A stretch of 64,000 nt of DNA. It comes from Siderastrea siderea. Its lineage: Eukaryota; Cnidaria; Anthozoa; Scleractinia; Rhizangiidae. Positions 46,473 to 57,552 of this stretch are shown here, piece after piece. Under the pieces are notes generated by a model. That model was not told the DNA's origin. It ran no database searches and saw only the letters and a program-made list of their open reading frames with translations. The first letter of the stretch is position 1, and each line of letters opens with the position of its first letter. The translations under genes and the position numbers were made by a program. The DNA lies in NCBI GenBank assembly GCA_964030785.1, contig OZ034969.1, forward strand, positions 69,061,662 through 69,125,661, read 5' to 3'.

Positions 46473-46556
46473 CTACACGATCCTTCACCTCCTTCTCAAT
46501 CTCTTCCCTTTCTCGACCGGTCCTCCACCCAGCCACGTTCTCCACAATCATTGTCC

Positions 46557-48230
46557 ATGGCACGCTCGTTTCCAATCAAGTCCCAACTCACCTCCATGCT
46601 TGTTCCCATGCATTCCAAACTACAGTCTGCGTCCGGTCCCAATACTTTCACCTTGCGTCTTCCAGTTCCTTCGTCGCTAAACATTCCCGAGTGGCGCACG
46701 CAACTACGCAAATACCACGATCAGGACCTCTGCGATTTTCTTGAGTTTGGCTGGCCAGTTGGCTACTCCGCTCCCGTTTCTACGCAGCAAATCCATAGCT
46801 CTGCTACTTCCAATCCACAAGTAATTGACGTTTTTCTAGCTACGGAGTGTCTTCTTGGCGCCACTTGCGGTCCTTTTACTGTAAATCCTCTGGCCGTTGA
46901 CTTAGTTACTTCACCTCTTCAGATCGCGTATAGCCGCTCAGGAAAACCACGTGTTGTTGTCGACCTTAGTTTTCCTCACGGCACTTCCGTGAACAGTGGG
47001 ATCCCAAATGATACTTACCTCGGCAAGCCTTTCACTTTACGTTTACCCGGAGTGGACGCCCTCATCAATATAATCTCTCAGAAGGGTGCTGGTTGCCATC
47101 TCTTCAAGAAGGACTTGAGCCGCGCTTATCGTCAACTGTGGATCGATCCCCGCGATTTTCACCTTCTTGGCTACCGCCATAACAGCTCTTTATATTTTGA
47201 CGTCGCCCCACCGTTCGGCCTTCGCTCCTCGGCCATGATGTGCCAACGAACTACCTCCGCTGTCACTTACATGTTTCAAAAGATGGGTCTTCAGTGCACA
47301 AACTATATCGATGACTTCGGCGGCGCAGAACTCCCTGCACACTCATGCGCTGCTTTCAACGCCTTAAACGACCTCCTCTCCTCCTTGGGTCTTTAGTCAT
47401 CCCCCGACAAAGACTGTCCTCCCTCCACCAGTATGGTCTTCCTCGGTATTCAACTTGACACCCTCGACATGACCATGTCCGTCACTCCTGATCGCCTTCA
47501 AGAGCTCCTTCACCGTTGCTCTGCTGTACTCCTCCTCACACATATCCCTCGCCGCGACTTACAGTCCCTTCTTGGTGTCATGTCCTTCGTTACCGCCTGT
47601 GTTCGCGCCGCCCGCATTTTCATGTCAACCCTCCTTAACACGCTTCGCGTACATCGGGAATCTCCCTCCTGTCTCTTATCTGACGACAACAAATCCGATC
47701 TACGCCGGTGGTGTCATTTCCTTCCCCACTTCAACGGCATCTCTCTTATCAAGACTTCCCCCTGGATCAGCGATCCCCTCCTCCTCTCCACCGACGCTTG
47801 CAACACTGGCGCTGGCGGTTATTTTAATGGTCAGTTTTTCCATTCCCCTTTTCCGGCGCCAATCTTCCACCGTTTTGGTGATGATATCAACACCTTGGAG
47901 CTCCTCTCCATCATGGTGGCTCTCAAGCTCTGGGGCACCGCTTTGCGTGGACTACGGTTTATTCTTCACTCCGACAATAGCAACAGCGTTCAGGCCTTGA
48001 ATTCGGGCCGTTCCAGAACCCTCGGCATGCAACTGTGTCTACGTGAAATTTGGTTCCTCTCCTCCCTTTACGATTTTGAGATGTCTGCCGTTCACATTCC
48101 CGGTCGTCAAAACTCTCTCGCTGATCACCTTAGCCGTTGGCATCTATCTCCTGATCACGAGGCCCAATTTGACGCGCTGACCAGTCATATTTCAACCACC
48201 CATGTGGCTTGTCCAATGCGATTTTTTTGA
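46557..48230 (+). pseudogene. Ngaro-like element ORF2: reverse transcriptase and RNase H with one in-frame TAG
   Basis: ATG at 46557. RT motifs in order: SGKPRVVVDLSFPHG, FKKDLSRAYRQLWIDP, PPFGLRSSAMMC and NYIDDFGG (about 47303-47320). TAG at 47394-47396 interrupts the frame, but the same frame resumes at once (SSPDKDC..MVFLGIQL). RNase H follows with LLSTDACNTGAGG, NTLELLSIMVAL, LHSDNSNSVQAL and PGRQNSLADHLSR. The motif set is that of DIRS/Ngaro elements. Confidence 0.88.
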
Positions 48231-48249
48231 CTTCGAGATCGCGTTTTAA

Positions 48250-49293
48250 TGCTTTCTGTCTTACTTCGCAGATGTCGTCCCGCCTCCTGTACCAAAGTTA
48301 ACCCCGCCACTGTCCGCTTCTACACTGCAACAACTTGTCCCACAGATACAAGCCCACGCCTATGCCCCCGGCACTTTTCGCAACTTGCATTCGCAGTGGA
48401 AATCGTTTTTACACTTTTGCTGTACTTATCGCCTGGTTCCTCTCCCAACCTCACCGCACACCGTCGCGTCCTACACGTCCTACTTAGCTTGCAAAACATC
48501 TTCATTCCAGTATATTTTGAAACACCTTAATGCTGTTCGTCTCCCACATCTTTACAATGGTTTCTCGGCTGACGCCTTGGATAGCTTCGCGGTCTCTTTA
48601 ACCAAGCGTGGTTTGAAACGCCTATTAGGAACTGCTACACGTCAGAAACACCCGATCACTCCCGCTATACTGCACCATTTTCGCCAACATTTGTCCTTGG
48701 AACTTCCTTCTCACGCTACGGTTTGGGCTTTATTCTGTACCGCTTTCTTCCCCTTTCTCCGTAAGTCCAACCTCACCGTCTCCTCTTTTGGTTCCTTCAA
48801 GCCTAGCCGCCATCTTGCTCGCCGCGATATCAAGTTTACAGAGTCTGGAGCCCTCCTTCGTATTCGTTGGACCAAGACCCTGCAACATAATGAAGGCATC
48901 CGCCTAATTCCGCTCCCCAGCATTCCGGGCTCCGCCTTGTGCCCCGTATCGGCCCTGCTCCATTTCTTCTCCTTAGTTCCAGCCTCCTTGACAGCGCCAC
49001 TTTTCTGCCTGCCTACCGCATCTGGTCTTCGACCCCTCACCTTCTCCATCTTCAGCACCTCCCTCAAGCGTCTCATCTCTGCCATCGGCCTCGATCCCCA
49101 GCATTTTTCCCTGCACAGCTTCCGTCGCGGTGGCGCCACTTTCGCCTACCAAACTGGTGTACCAGAACACTTGATAAAACTCCACGGGGACTGGCGCTCG
49201 GACGCCTTTCGGGCCTATTTGACTTTGCCTCTTGCCACGCGCTCACGAGTCGCCGACATAATGGCCGCAGGCCTATATTCAAACAGTAACTGA
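48250..49293 (+). CDS. Ngaro-like element tyrosine recombinase
   Basis: The frame is open from 48250 (just after a TAA at 48247) to TGA at 49291. The N-terminal SAM-like DNA-binding part contains QAHAYAPGTFRNLHSQWKSF. The catalytic part has the first Arg in FFPFLRKSNL, then LHSFRRGGATF (H-x-x-R), HGDWRSDAF and the nucleophile Tyr in RAYLTL. All expected catalytic residues are present. The frame differs from ORF2, so translation would need a frameshift, reinitiation or splicing, or one indel has separated them. Confidence 0.88.
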   Translation, partial: CFLSYFADVVPPPVPKLTPPLSASTLQQLVPQIQAHAYAPGTFRNLHSQWKSFLHFCCTYRLVPLPTSPHTVASYTSYLACKTSSFQYILKHLNAVRLPHLYNGFSADALDSFAVSLTKRGLKRLLGTATRQKHPITPAILHHFRQHLSLELPSHATVWALFCTAFFPFLRKSNLTVSSFGSFKPSRHLARRDIKFTESGALLRIRWTKTLQHNEGIRLIPLPSIPGSALCPVSALLHFFSLVPASLTAPLFCLPTASGLRPLTFSIFSTSLKRLISAIGLDPQHFSLHSFRRGGATFAYQTGVPEHLIKLHGDWRSDAFRAYLTLPLATRSRVADIMAAGLYSNSN

Positions 49294-49459
49294 GCTCTAC
49301 CTCGGCTCTCCTTTCCTGATAGCGTAGTGTTAACACTTTTGACAGATCCCTTTTATTATTATCATTATTATTATTTTTTTTCAATCTATACTTTTTCCCT
49401 TTACTTTTACTATTATTTTACACTTTCACTTTTCCCTAATCACACGTTTGGGCATTTTT

Positions 49460-49541
49460 GGGGACTCAATTTATTAATCTGTAATTAAAAGAATATTCTA
49501 GCCCAAACGTGTCTTTCATTGATTGATGTGGTTAATAATTT
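49460..49541 (+). repeat. Split direct repeat B1
   Basis: 82 bp, GGGGACTCAATTT to GGTTAATAATTT. Matches B2 at 49676-49757. Confidence 0.9.
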
Positions 49542-49659
49542 TGTTGTTTTGATTCGAATCAAAATGTTTAATTATAATCTTGATCGATCGCGTCATAGCA
49601 GTAGGTTTCTGGTTACATTCCCTCGTGGTCCAGTTTTAGTTCGCTGTGTAATTTCGAAA
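49542..49659 (+). repeat. Split direct repeat A2
   Basis: 118 bp, matching A1 with about six differences. Abuts B1. Confidence 0.9.
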
Positions 49660-49675
49660 CCCTCCCCCCCTCCCA

Positions 49676-49757
49676 GGGGACTCAATTTCTTAATCTGTAC
49701 TTAAACGAATATTTTAGCCCAAACGTGTCTTTCATTGCTTGATGTGGTTAATAATTT
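49676..49757 (+). repeat. Split direct repeat B2 (element 3' end)
   Basis: 82 bp, matching B1. The satellite resumes at 49758 with AGGAAAAGCAATTC. Confidence 0.9.
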
Positions 49758-52700
49758 AGGAAAAGCAATTCAAGTAAGCCAGGCAACTCAGGTAAGCGAA
49801 GCAACTCAGGAAAGCCAAGCAACACAAGTAAGCCAAGCAACTCAAGTAAGCCAAGCAACTCAAGTAAGCGAAGCAACTCAAGCAGACCAAGCAACTCAAG
49901 TAGGGCAAGCAACTCATGTGAGGCAAGCACCTCAAGTAACCCAAGCAACTTAAGTAAGCCAAGCAACTCAAGTAGTCCAAGCAACTCAAGTAAGCCAAGC
50001 AGCTCAAGTAAGCCAAGCAACTCAAGTAACCTAAGCAGCTCAAGTAAGCCAAGCAGCTCAAGTAAGCCAAGCAACTCAAGTAAGGCAAGCAACTCAAGTA
50101 AGCCAAGCAACTCAATTAAGCCAAGCAACTCAAGCAGCTCAAGTAAGCCAACCAACTAGAGCAGGCCAAGCAGCTCAAGCAGGAAAAGCAATTCAAGTAA
50201 GCCAAGCAACTCAAGTAAGCCAAGCAATTCAAGTATGCCAAGCAACTCAGGTAAGCCAAGCAACTCAAGTAAGCCAAGCAACACAAGTAAGCCAAGCAAC
50301 TCAGGTAAGCCAAGGAACTCAAGTAAGCCAAACAACACAAGTGAGGCAAGCACCTCAAGTGAGGCAAGCATCTCAAGTAGGAAAAGCAGCTCAAGTAGGA
50401 AAAGCAACTCAAGTAAGCCAAGCAACTCAAGGAGGCCAAGCAACTATAGCAGGCCAAGCAACTCAAGTAGGGCAAGCACTCAAGTAAGGCAAGCAACTCA
50501 AGTACGCCTAGCAACTCAAGCACCCCAAGCAACTCAAGTAAGCCAAACAGCTCAATTAAGCCAAGCAACTCAAGTAAGCCAAGCAACTCAAGCAGGCTAA
50601 GCAACTCCAGTAGGAAAAGCAACTCATGCAAGCAACGCAACTCAAGTAAGCCAAGCAACTCAAGCAGGCCAAGCCACTCAAGTAGGGCAAGCAACACAAG
50701 TAAGGCAAGCAACTCAAGCACGCCAAGCAACTCAAGTAAGCCAAGCAGCTCAATTAAGCCAAGAAACTCAAGTAAGCCAAGCAACTTAAGTAAGCCAAGC
50801 AACTCAAGCAGGGCAAGCAACTCAAGTTAGGCAAGCAACTCAAGTACGCCAAGCGACTCAAGCACGCCAAGCAACTCAAGCTGGCCAAGCAACTCAAGTA
50901 AGTCAAGCAGCTCAAGTAGGCCAAGCAACTCAAGTAAGCCAAGCAGCTCAAGTAAGCCAAGCAACTCAAGTAAGCTAAGCAGCTCTAGTAAGCCAAGCAA
51001 CTCAAGTATGCCAAGCAACTCAGGTAAGCCAAGCAACTCAAGTAAGCCAAGCAACACAAGTAAGCCAAGCAACTCAGGTAAGCCAAGGAACTCAAGTAAG
51101 CCAAACAACTCAAGTGCGGCAAGCACCTCAAGTGAGGCAAGCATCTCAAGTAGGAAAAGCAGCTCAAGTAGGAAAAGCAACTCAAGTAAGCCAAGCAACT
51201 CAAGGAGGCCAAGCAACTATAGCAGGCCAAGCAACTCAAGCAGGCCAAGCCACTCAAGTAGGGCAAGCAACACAAGTAAGCCAAGCAACTCAAGCACGCC
51301 AACCAACTCAAGTAAGCCAAGCAGCTCAATTAAGCCAAGCAACTCAATTAAGCCAAGCAACTTAAGTAAGCCAAGCAACTCAAGCAGGGCAAGCAACTCA
51401 AGTTAGGCAGGCAACTCAAGTAAGCCAAGCGACTCAAACACGCCAAGCAACTCAAGCCGGCCAAGCAACTCAAGTAAGCCAAGCAACTCAAGTAGGCCAA
51501 GCAACTCAAGTAAGCCAAGCAGCTCAAGTAAGCCAAGCAACTCAAGTAAGCTAAGCAGCTCAAGTAAGCAAAGCAACTAAAGCAGGCCATGAAATTCAAG
51601 TAGGAAAAGCAACTCAAGTAAGCCAAGCAACTCAAGGAAGCCAAGCAACTCCAGCAGGCCAAGCAACTGAAGCAGGCCAAGCAACTCAAGTAGGGTAAGC
51701 AACTCAAGTAAGGCAAGCAACTCAAGTACGCCTAGCAACTCAAGCACGCCAAGCAACTCAAGTAAGCCAAGCAGCTCCATTAAGCCAAGCAACTCAAGTA
51801 AGCCAAGCAACTCAAGCACGCCAAGAAACTCAAGTAAGCCAAGCAGCTCAATTAAGCCAGGCAACTCAAGGAGGCCAAGCAACTTAAGGAAGCCAAGAAA
51901 CTCAAGCGGGCCAAGCAACTCAAGTAGGGCAAGCAACTCAATAAGGCAAGCAACTCAAGTAAGGCAGGGAAGCAAGTAAGCCCAGCAACTCAAGTAAGCC
52001 AGGAAACTCAAGGAGGCCAAGCAACTCAAGTAAGGGAACCAACTCAAGGAGGCCAAGCAACTGAAGTAGGGCAAGCAAACTCAAGTAAGGCAAACAACTC
52101 AAGGACGCCTAGCAACTCAAGTAAGCCAAGCAACTCAAGTAAGCCAAGCAACTCAAGCAGGATAAGCAACCCCAGTAGGAAAAGCAACTCAAGTAATCCA
52201 AGCAACTCAAGCATGCCAAGCAACTCTAGTAGGGCAAGCAACTCAAGTAAGGCAAGCAACTTAATTAAGCCAAGTAACTCAAGGAGGCGAAGCATCTTAA
52301 GTAAGCTAAGCAACTCAAGCAGGCCAAGCAACTCTAGTAGGGCAAGCAACTCAAGTAAGGCAAGCAACTCAATTAAGCCAAGCAACACAAGGAGGACAAG
52401 CATCTTAAGTAAGCCAAGCAACTCAAGCAGGCCAAGCAACTCAAGTAGGGCAAGCAACTCAAGTAAGGGAAGCAACTCAAGTAAGCCAAGCAACTCAACC
52501 AGGCCAAGCAACTCAAGCAGGCCAAGCAACTCAAGTACGTCAAGCAGCTCAAGTAAGCAAAGCAACTCAAGGAGGCCGAGCAACTAAAGTAGGGCAAGCA
52601 ACTCAAGTAAGACAAGGAACTCTAGTAAGCGAAGAAGGTCAATTAAGCCAAGCAATTCAAGGAGGCCAAGGAACTCAAATAAGCCAAGCAACTCAAGCAG

Positions 52701-53313
52701 GCCAAGCAACTCAAGTAGGGCAAACAACTCAAGTAAGGCAAACAACTCAAGTAAGGGAAGCAACTCAAGGACACCAAGCAACTCAAGCAGGCTAAGCAAC
52801 TCAAGTATGCTAAGCAAATCAAGTAGGGCAAGCAACTCAAGTGAGGCAAGCACCTCAAGTAAGCCAAGCAACTCAAGTAAGCCAAGCAGCTCAAGCGGCC
52901 AAGCAACTCAAGCATGCAAAGGAACTCAAGTAGGAAAAGCAACTCAAGTAAGCCAAGGAACTCAAGTAAGCCAAGCAACTCAAGCAGGCCAAGCAACTCA
53001 AGTAGGAAAAGCAACTCAAGTAAGCCAAGCAATTGAAGGATTCCAAGCAACTCAAGTAAGCCTAGCAACTCAAGCACGCCAAGCAACTCAAGTAAGCCAA
53101 GCAGCTCCATTAAGCCAAGCAACTCAAGTAAGCCAAGCAACTCAAGCACGCCAAGCAACTCAAGTAAGCCAAGCAGCTCAATTAAGCCAGGCAACTCAAG
53201 GAGGCCAAGCAACTTAAGGAAGCCAAGCAACTCAAGCGGGCCAAGCAACTCAAGTAGGGCAAGCAACTCAAGTAAGGCAGGTAAGCAAGTAAGCCCAGCA
53301 ACTCAAGTAAGCC
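49758..53313 (-). repeat. 18-bp minisatellite, right arm, main block
   Basis: About 197 units in opposite orientation to the left arm. Higher-order repetition is visible: blocks at about 50,160-50,800 and 50,930-51,570 match with a ~774-bp period, marked by AAGTATGCCAAGCAACTCAG and AACTATAGCAGGCC. Confidence 0.95.
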
Positions 53314-53323
53314 AAGAAACTCA
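53314..53323. repeat. Flanking duplication of helicase TIR element 1, left
   Basis: AAGAAACTCA, repeated at 54655-54664. It is a variant of the satellite's AAGCAACTCA, so coincidence with the host repeat must be considered. Confidence 0.6.
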
Positions 53324-54654
53324 TAGTCTCCTTCGCAGCTGCTCGGGTCGGAGTCACGCAACGCTCCCTGTTCCACGCGGCTGCTTCAAACCGACATACA
53401 TTCCTTTCTCGGAATAAACCAATCACAGTGCGGCTTTCATTTTCTTGCGGAGGTTCGCGCCAGAAATGTCAACCAATCACCTGGCTCCTTTTATTCGCTA
53501 AGCGACCGAGTTCTTTAAGTAGCAAATGGCGAATCGTGAAGACTGGCGTTCAATCTTGTAGCAAAAAAAATTCAGTACACCGGCTTTAAATTCGCATCAG
53601 AAGTTAGCGATCTCGAAGTTAATTGAAGGGAGAAAGGTATTTTCATTACACCGTGCTCCGTCACGCGTGAACAGTAATCCACAAGACTGGAGTGAACATT
53701 TGAATATTTCTTTGAATGAAATGTTGAAGATCCCTCTGGAAAACACTTTAAAACTCACGAGTTAACGGGAAAATAACTTCGCTACACGCATACTAGTAAG
53801 AAACCTAATATTGTTCGGATATGTAACATTTCAAATGAAATGATATTTTGTAGCTCGTTGTTTCCGTAAATGTGGTAAAATTATCACGGGAATTCGGAAT
53901 GTCGGGAAGAATTACAAAACCGACGCGTTAACTTGAAAACTCCGTTCAAATTTTCAAAAATCCTGTCCACGCGTGACAGAGCATGGCTGTAATTTGCCGA
54001 CTGGCCTAGGAAAATCTCTGGTATTTCAAGCTTTGCCTTTAGTCATCCACCATATAGAAAAACAACAAAACCACATCTGTGTTGTTGTGTCTCCATTGCA
54101 ATTGCTTAGTCTAGTGGACGATCAAGTGGCGTATTTGAGAAGAAAAGAAGTAACGGCGGCGAGCATTAGCTCTTGTACTGAAAAGAAGGCGACATTGATT
54201 GAAAAGGGAAAGGTTTCTGTGGTCTTTGACTCCCCAGAAGTATGGATCAAAATCGAACGTCAGAGAGCGATGCTTGGAAATTCTGTTTATTCAAATAAAT
54301 TGTATGCTTTGGCCATCGACGAAGCCCACGTAACAAGATAATAATTAGACTAGCACACAAGTCGACCTGAAAGGTTTTTCTCGGAAGCACAAGGAACTTT
54401 GGAGAAAGTCTAGATAACAATAAGAAATACAATCGGCAAGATCGAAACTAACATGTGAAGGGTTTTTTCCGCGAAAGAAAACATCAAGACGCCAAGCTAT
54501 GCTGTGATCGGTGCAGCGTATACAATAGCAAGATGCTGATTGGTCCAAGTAAAAATATCGCAGACAATGGGAAAGGAATGTATGTCGGTTTGAAGCAGCC
54601 GCGTGGAACGGGGAGCGTTGCGTGACTCCGGCCCGAGCGGCTGCGAAGAAGACT
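53324..54654. mobile_element. 1.33-kb TIR element with RecQ-like helicase fragment, copy 1
   Basis: Terminal inverted repeats of ~83-85 bp: AGTCTCCTTCGCAGC... at 53325 matches the inverse of ...GCTGCGAAGAAGACT ending at 54654, extending to ACCGACATACATTCC. The interior is unique sequence with a helicase fragment and no transposase. It is probably an internally deleted derivative of a larger helicase-bearing transposon. Academ-type elements are known to carry SF2 helicases, but that assignment is only a guess. Confidence 0.85.
53973..54341 (+). pseudogene. RecQ-like SF2 helicase N-domain fragment, copy 1
   Basis: The frame gives Walker A NLPTGLGKSLVFQ (motif I), a motif Ia-like VVVSPLQLLSLV, SPEVWIK and the motif II box AIDEAHV, then stops. 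The order and spacing fit the first RecA-like domain of a RecQ-type helicase. No start codon in good context, no motifs III-VI and no RQC/HRDC region are present, so it cannot act as a helicase. Confidence 0.8.
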
Positions 54655-54664
54655 AAGAAACTCA

Positions 54665-56217
54665 AGGAGGCCAAGCAACTCAAGTAAGGGAAGCAACTCA
54701 AGGAGGCCAAGCAACTGAAGTAGGGCAAGAAACTCAAGTAAGGAAAACAAGTCAAGGACGCCTAGCAACTCAAGTAAGCCAAGCAACTCAAGCAGGATAA
54801 GCAACCCCAGTAGGAAAAGCAACTCATGTAATCCAAGCAACTCAAGCAGGCCAAGCAACTCTAGTAGGGCAAGCAACTCAAGTAAGGCAAGCAACTCAAT
54901 TAAGCCAAGCAACTCAAGGAGGCCAAGCATCTTAAGTAAGCCAAGCAACTCAAGCAGGCCAAGAAACTGTAGTAGGGCAAGCAACTCAAGTAAGGCAAGC
55001 AACTCAATTAAGCCAAGCAACTCAAGGAGGCCAAGCATCTTAAGTAAGCCAAGCAACTCAAGCAGGCCAAGCAACTCAAGTAGGGCAAGCAACTCAAGTA
55101 AGGGAAGCAACTCAAGTAAGCCAAGCAACTCAACCAGGCCAAGCAACTCAAGCAGGCCAAGCAACTCAAGTACGTCAAGCAGCTCAAGTAAGCCAAGCAA
55201 CTCAAGGAGGCCGAGCAACTCAAGTAGGCCAAGCAACTCAAGTAAGCCAAGCAGCTCAAGTAAGCCAAGCAACTCAAGTAAGCTAAGCAGCTCAAGTAAG
55301 CCAAGCAACTCAAGTATGCCAAGCAACTCAGGTAAGCCAAGCAACTCAAGTAAGCCAAGCAACACAAGTAAGCCAAGCAACTCAAGTAAGCCAAGCAACT
55401 CAACCAGGCCAAGCAACTCAAGCAGGCCAAGCAACTCAAGTACGTCAAGCAGCTCAAGTAAGCCAAGCAACTCATGGAGGCCGAGCAACTAAAGTAGGGC
55501 AAGCAACTCAAGTAAGACAAGGAACTCTAGTAAGCGAAGAAGGTCAATTAAGGCAGGGAATTCAAGGAGGCCAAGGAACTCAAATAAGCCAAGCAACTCC
55601 AGCAGGCCAAGCAACTCAAGTAGGGCAAACAACTCAAGTAAGGCAAACAACTCAAGTAAGGGAAGCAACTCAAGGACACCAAGCAACTCAAGGAGGCTAA
55701 GCAACTCAAGTATGCTAAGCAAATCAAGTAGGGCAAGCAACTCAAGTGAGGCAAGCACCTCAAGTAAGCCAAGCAACTCAAGTAAGCCAAGCAGCTCAAG
55801 CGGCCAAGCAACTCAAGCATGCAAAGGAACTCAAGTAGGAAAAGCAACTCAAGTAAGCCAAGGAACTCAAGTAAGCCAAGCAACTCAAGCAGGCCAAGCA
55901 ACTCAAGTAGGAAAAGCAACTCAAGTAAGCCAAGCAATTGAAGGATTCCAAGCAACTCAAGTAAGCCTAGCAACTCAAGCACGCCAAGCAACTCAAGTAA
56001 GCCAAGCAGCTCCATTAAGCCAAGCAACTCAAGTAAGCCAAGCAACTCAAGCACGCCAAGCAACTCAAGTAAGCCAAGCAGCTCAATTAAGCCAGGCAAC
56101 TCAAGGAGGCCAAGCAACTTAAGGAAGCCAAGCAACTCAAGCGGGCCAAGCAACTCAAGTAGGGCAAGCAACTCAATAAGGCAGGTAAGCAAGTAAGCCC
56201 AGCAACTCAAGTAAGCC
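54665..56217 (-). repeat. 18-bp minisatellite between the helicase elements
   Basis: About 86 units. Its variant order repeats that found upstream of the first helicase element (52,000-53,313), showing that satellite plus insertion were duplicated together. Confidence 0.95.
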
Positions 56218-56227
56218 AAGAAACTCA

Positions 56228-57542
56228 TAGTCTCCTTCGCAGCTGCTCGGGCCGGAGTCACGCAACGCTCCCCGTTCCACGCGGCTGCTTCAAACCGACA
56301 TACATTCCTTTCTCGGAATAAACCAATCACAGTGCGGCTTTCATTTTCTTGCGGAGGTTCGCGCCAGAAATGTCAACCAATCACCTGGCTCCTTTTATTC
56401 GCTAAGCGACCGAGTTCTTTAAGTAGCAAATGGCGAATCGTGAAGACTGGCGTTCAATCTTGTAGCAAAAAAAATTCAGTACACCGGCTTTAAATTCGCA
56501 TCAGAAGTTAGCGATCTCGAAGTTAATTGAAGGGAGAAAGGTATTTTCATTACACCGTGCTCCGTCACGCGTGAACAGTAATCCACAAGACTGGAGTGAA
56601 CATTTGAATATTTCTTTGAATGAAACATTGAAGATCTCTCTGGAAAACACTTTAAAACTCACGAGTTAACGGGAAAATAACTTCGCTACACGCATACTAG
56701 TAAGAAACCTAATATTGTTCGGATATGTAACCTTTCAAATGAAATGATATTTTGTAGCTCGTTGTTTCCGTAAATGTGGTAAAATTATGTCGGGAAGAAT
56801 TACAAAACCGACGCGTTAACTTGAAAACTCCGTTCAAATTTTCAAAAATCCTGTCCACGCGTGACAGAGCATGGCTGTAATTTGCCGACTGGCCTAGGAA
56901 AATCTCTGGTATTTCAAGCTTTGCCTTTAGTCATCCACCATATAGAAAAACAACAAAACCACATCTGTGTTGTTGTGTCTCCATTGCAATTGCTTAGTCT
57001 AGTGGACGATCAAGTGGCGTATTTGAGAAGAAAAGAAGTAACGGCGGCGAGCATTAGCTCTTGTACTGAAAAGAAGGCGACATTGATTGAAAAGGGAAAG
57101 GTTTCTGTGGTCTTTGACTCCCCAGAAGTATGGATCAAAATCGAACGTCAGAGAGCGATGCTTGGAAATTCTGTTTATTCAAATAAATTGTATGCTTTGG
57201 CCGTCGACGAAGCCCACGTAACAAGATAATAATTAGACTAGCACACAAGTCGACCTGAAAGGTTTTTCTCGGAAGCACAAAGAACTTTGGAGAAAGTCTA
57301 GATAACAATAAGAAATACAATCGGCAAGATCGAAACTAACATGTGAAGGGTTTTTTCCGCGAAAGAAAACATCAAGACGCCAAGCTATGCTGTGATCGGT
57401 GCAGCGTATACAATAGCAAGATGCTGATTGGTCCAAGTAAAAATATCGCAGACAATGGGAAAGGAATGTATGTCGGTTTGAAGCAGCCTCGTGGGACGGG
57501 GAGCGTTGCGTGACTCCGGCCCGAGCGGCTGCGAAGGAGACT
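56228..57542. mobile_element. TIR element with RecQ-like helicase fragment, copy 2
   Basis: Near-identical to 53324-54654 apart from a ~17-base deletion at about 56,786 and scattered substitutions. Both TIRs read AGTCTCCTTCGCAGC. It is flanked by the same AAGAAACTCA (56218-56227 and 57543-57552), as expected if the segment was tandemly duplicated and not inserted independently. Confidence 0.87.
56861..57229 (+). pseudogene. RecQ-like SF2 helicase N-domain fragment, copy 2
   Basis: The same 122-codon frame as copy 1, differing at one visible residue in the DEAH box context (AVDEAHV). The open frame is kept in both copies, but the duplication is young, so this does not prove selection. Confidence 0.78.
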
Positions 57543-57552
57543 AAGAAACTCA

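Larger units (their letters stand above)
45293..49757 (+). mobile_element. Ngaro-like tyrosine-recombinase retrotransposon with split direct repeats
   Basis: Repeat order A1 - ORFs - B1 - A2 - B2 is diagnostic of Ngaro/PAT-type elements, which integrate with a tyrosine recombinase and leave no target-site duplication. It carries a gag-like ORF with a Cys/His cluster, RT plus RNase H, and a recombinase with the R...HxxR...Y pattern. Only one nonsense codon and a possible frame problem between RT and recombinase are visible, so it is young. It interrupts the satellite cleanly. Confidence 0.92.

Noticed and set aside
45293..49757. DIRS1-type assignment
   Set aside because: DIRS1 elements have inverted terminal repeats and an internal complementary region; here the repeats are direct and split as A1-B1-A2-B2, which fits Ngaro/PAT-type elements.
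54655..57542. Second helicase element as an independent insertion
   Set aside because: It shares the same flanking AAGAAACTCA and the same surrounding satellite variant order, so tandem duplication of one insertion is simpler.
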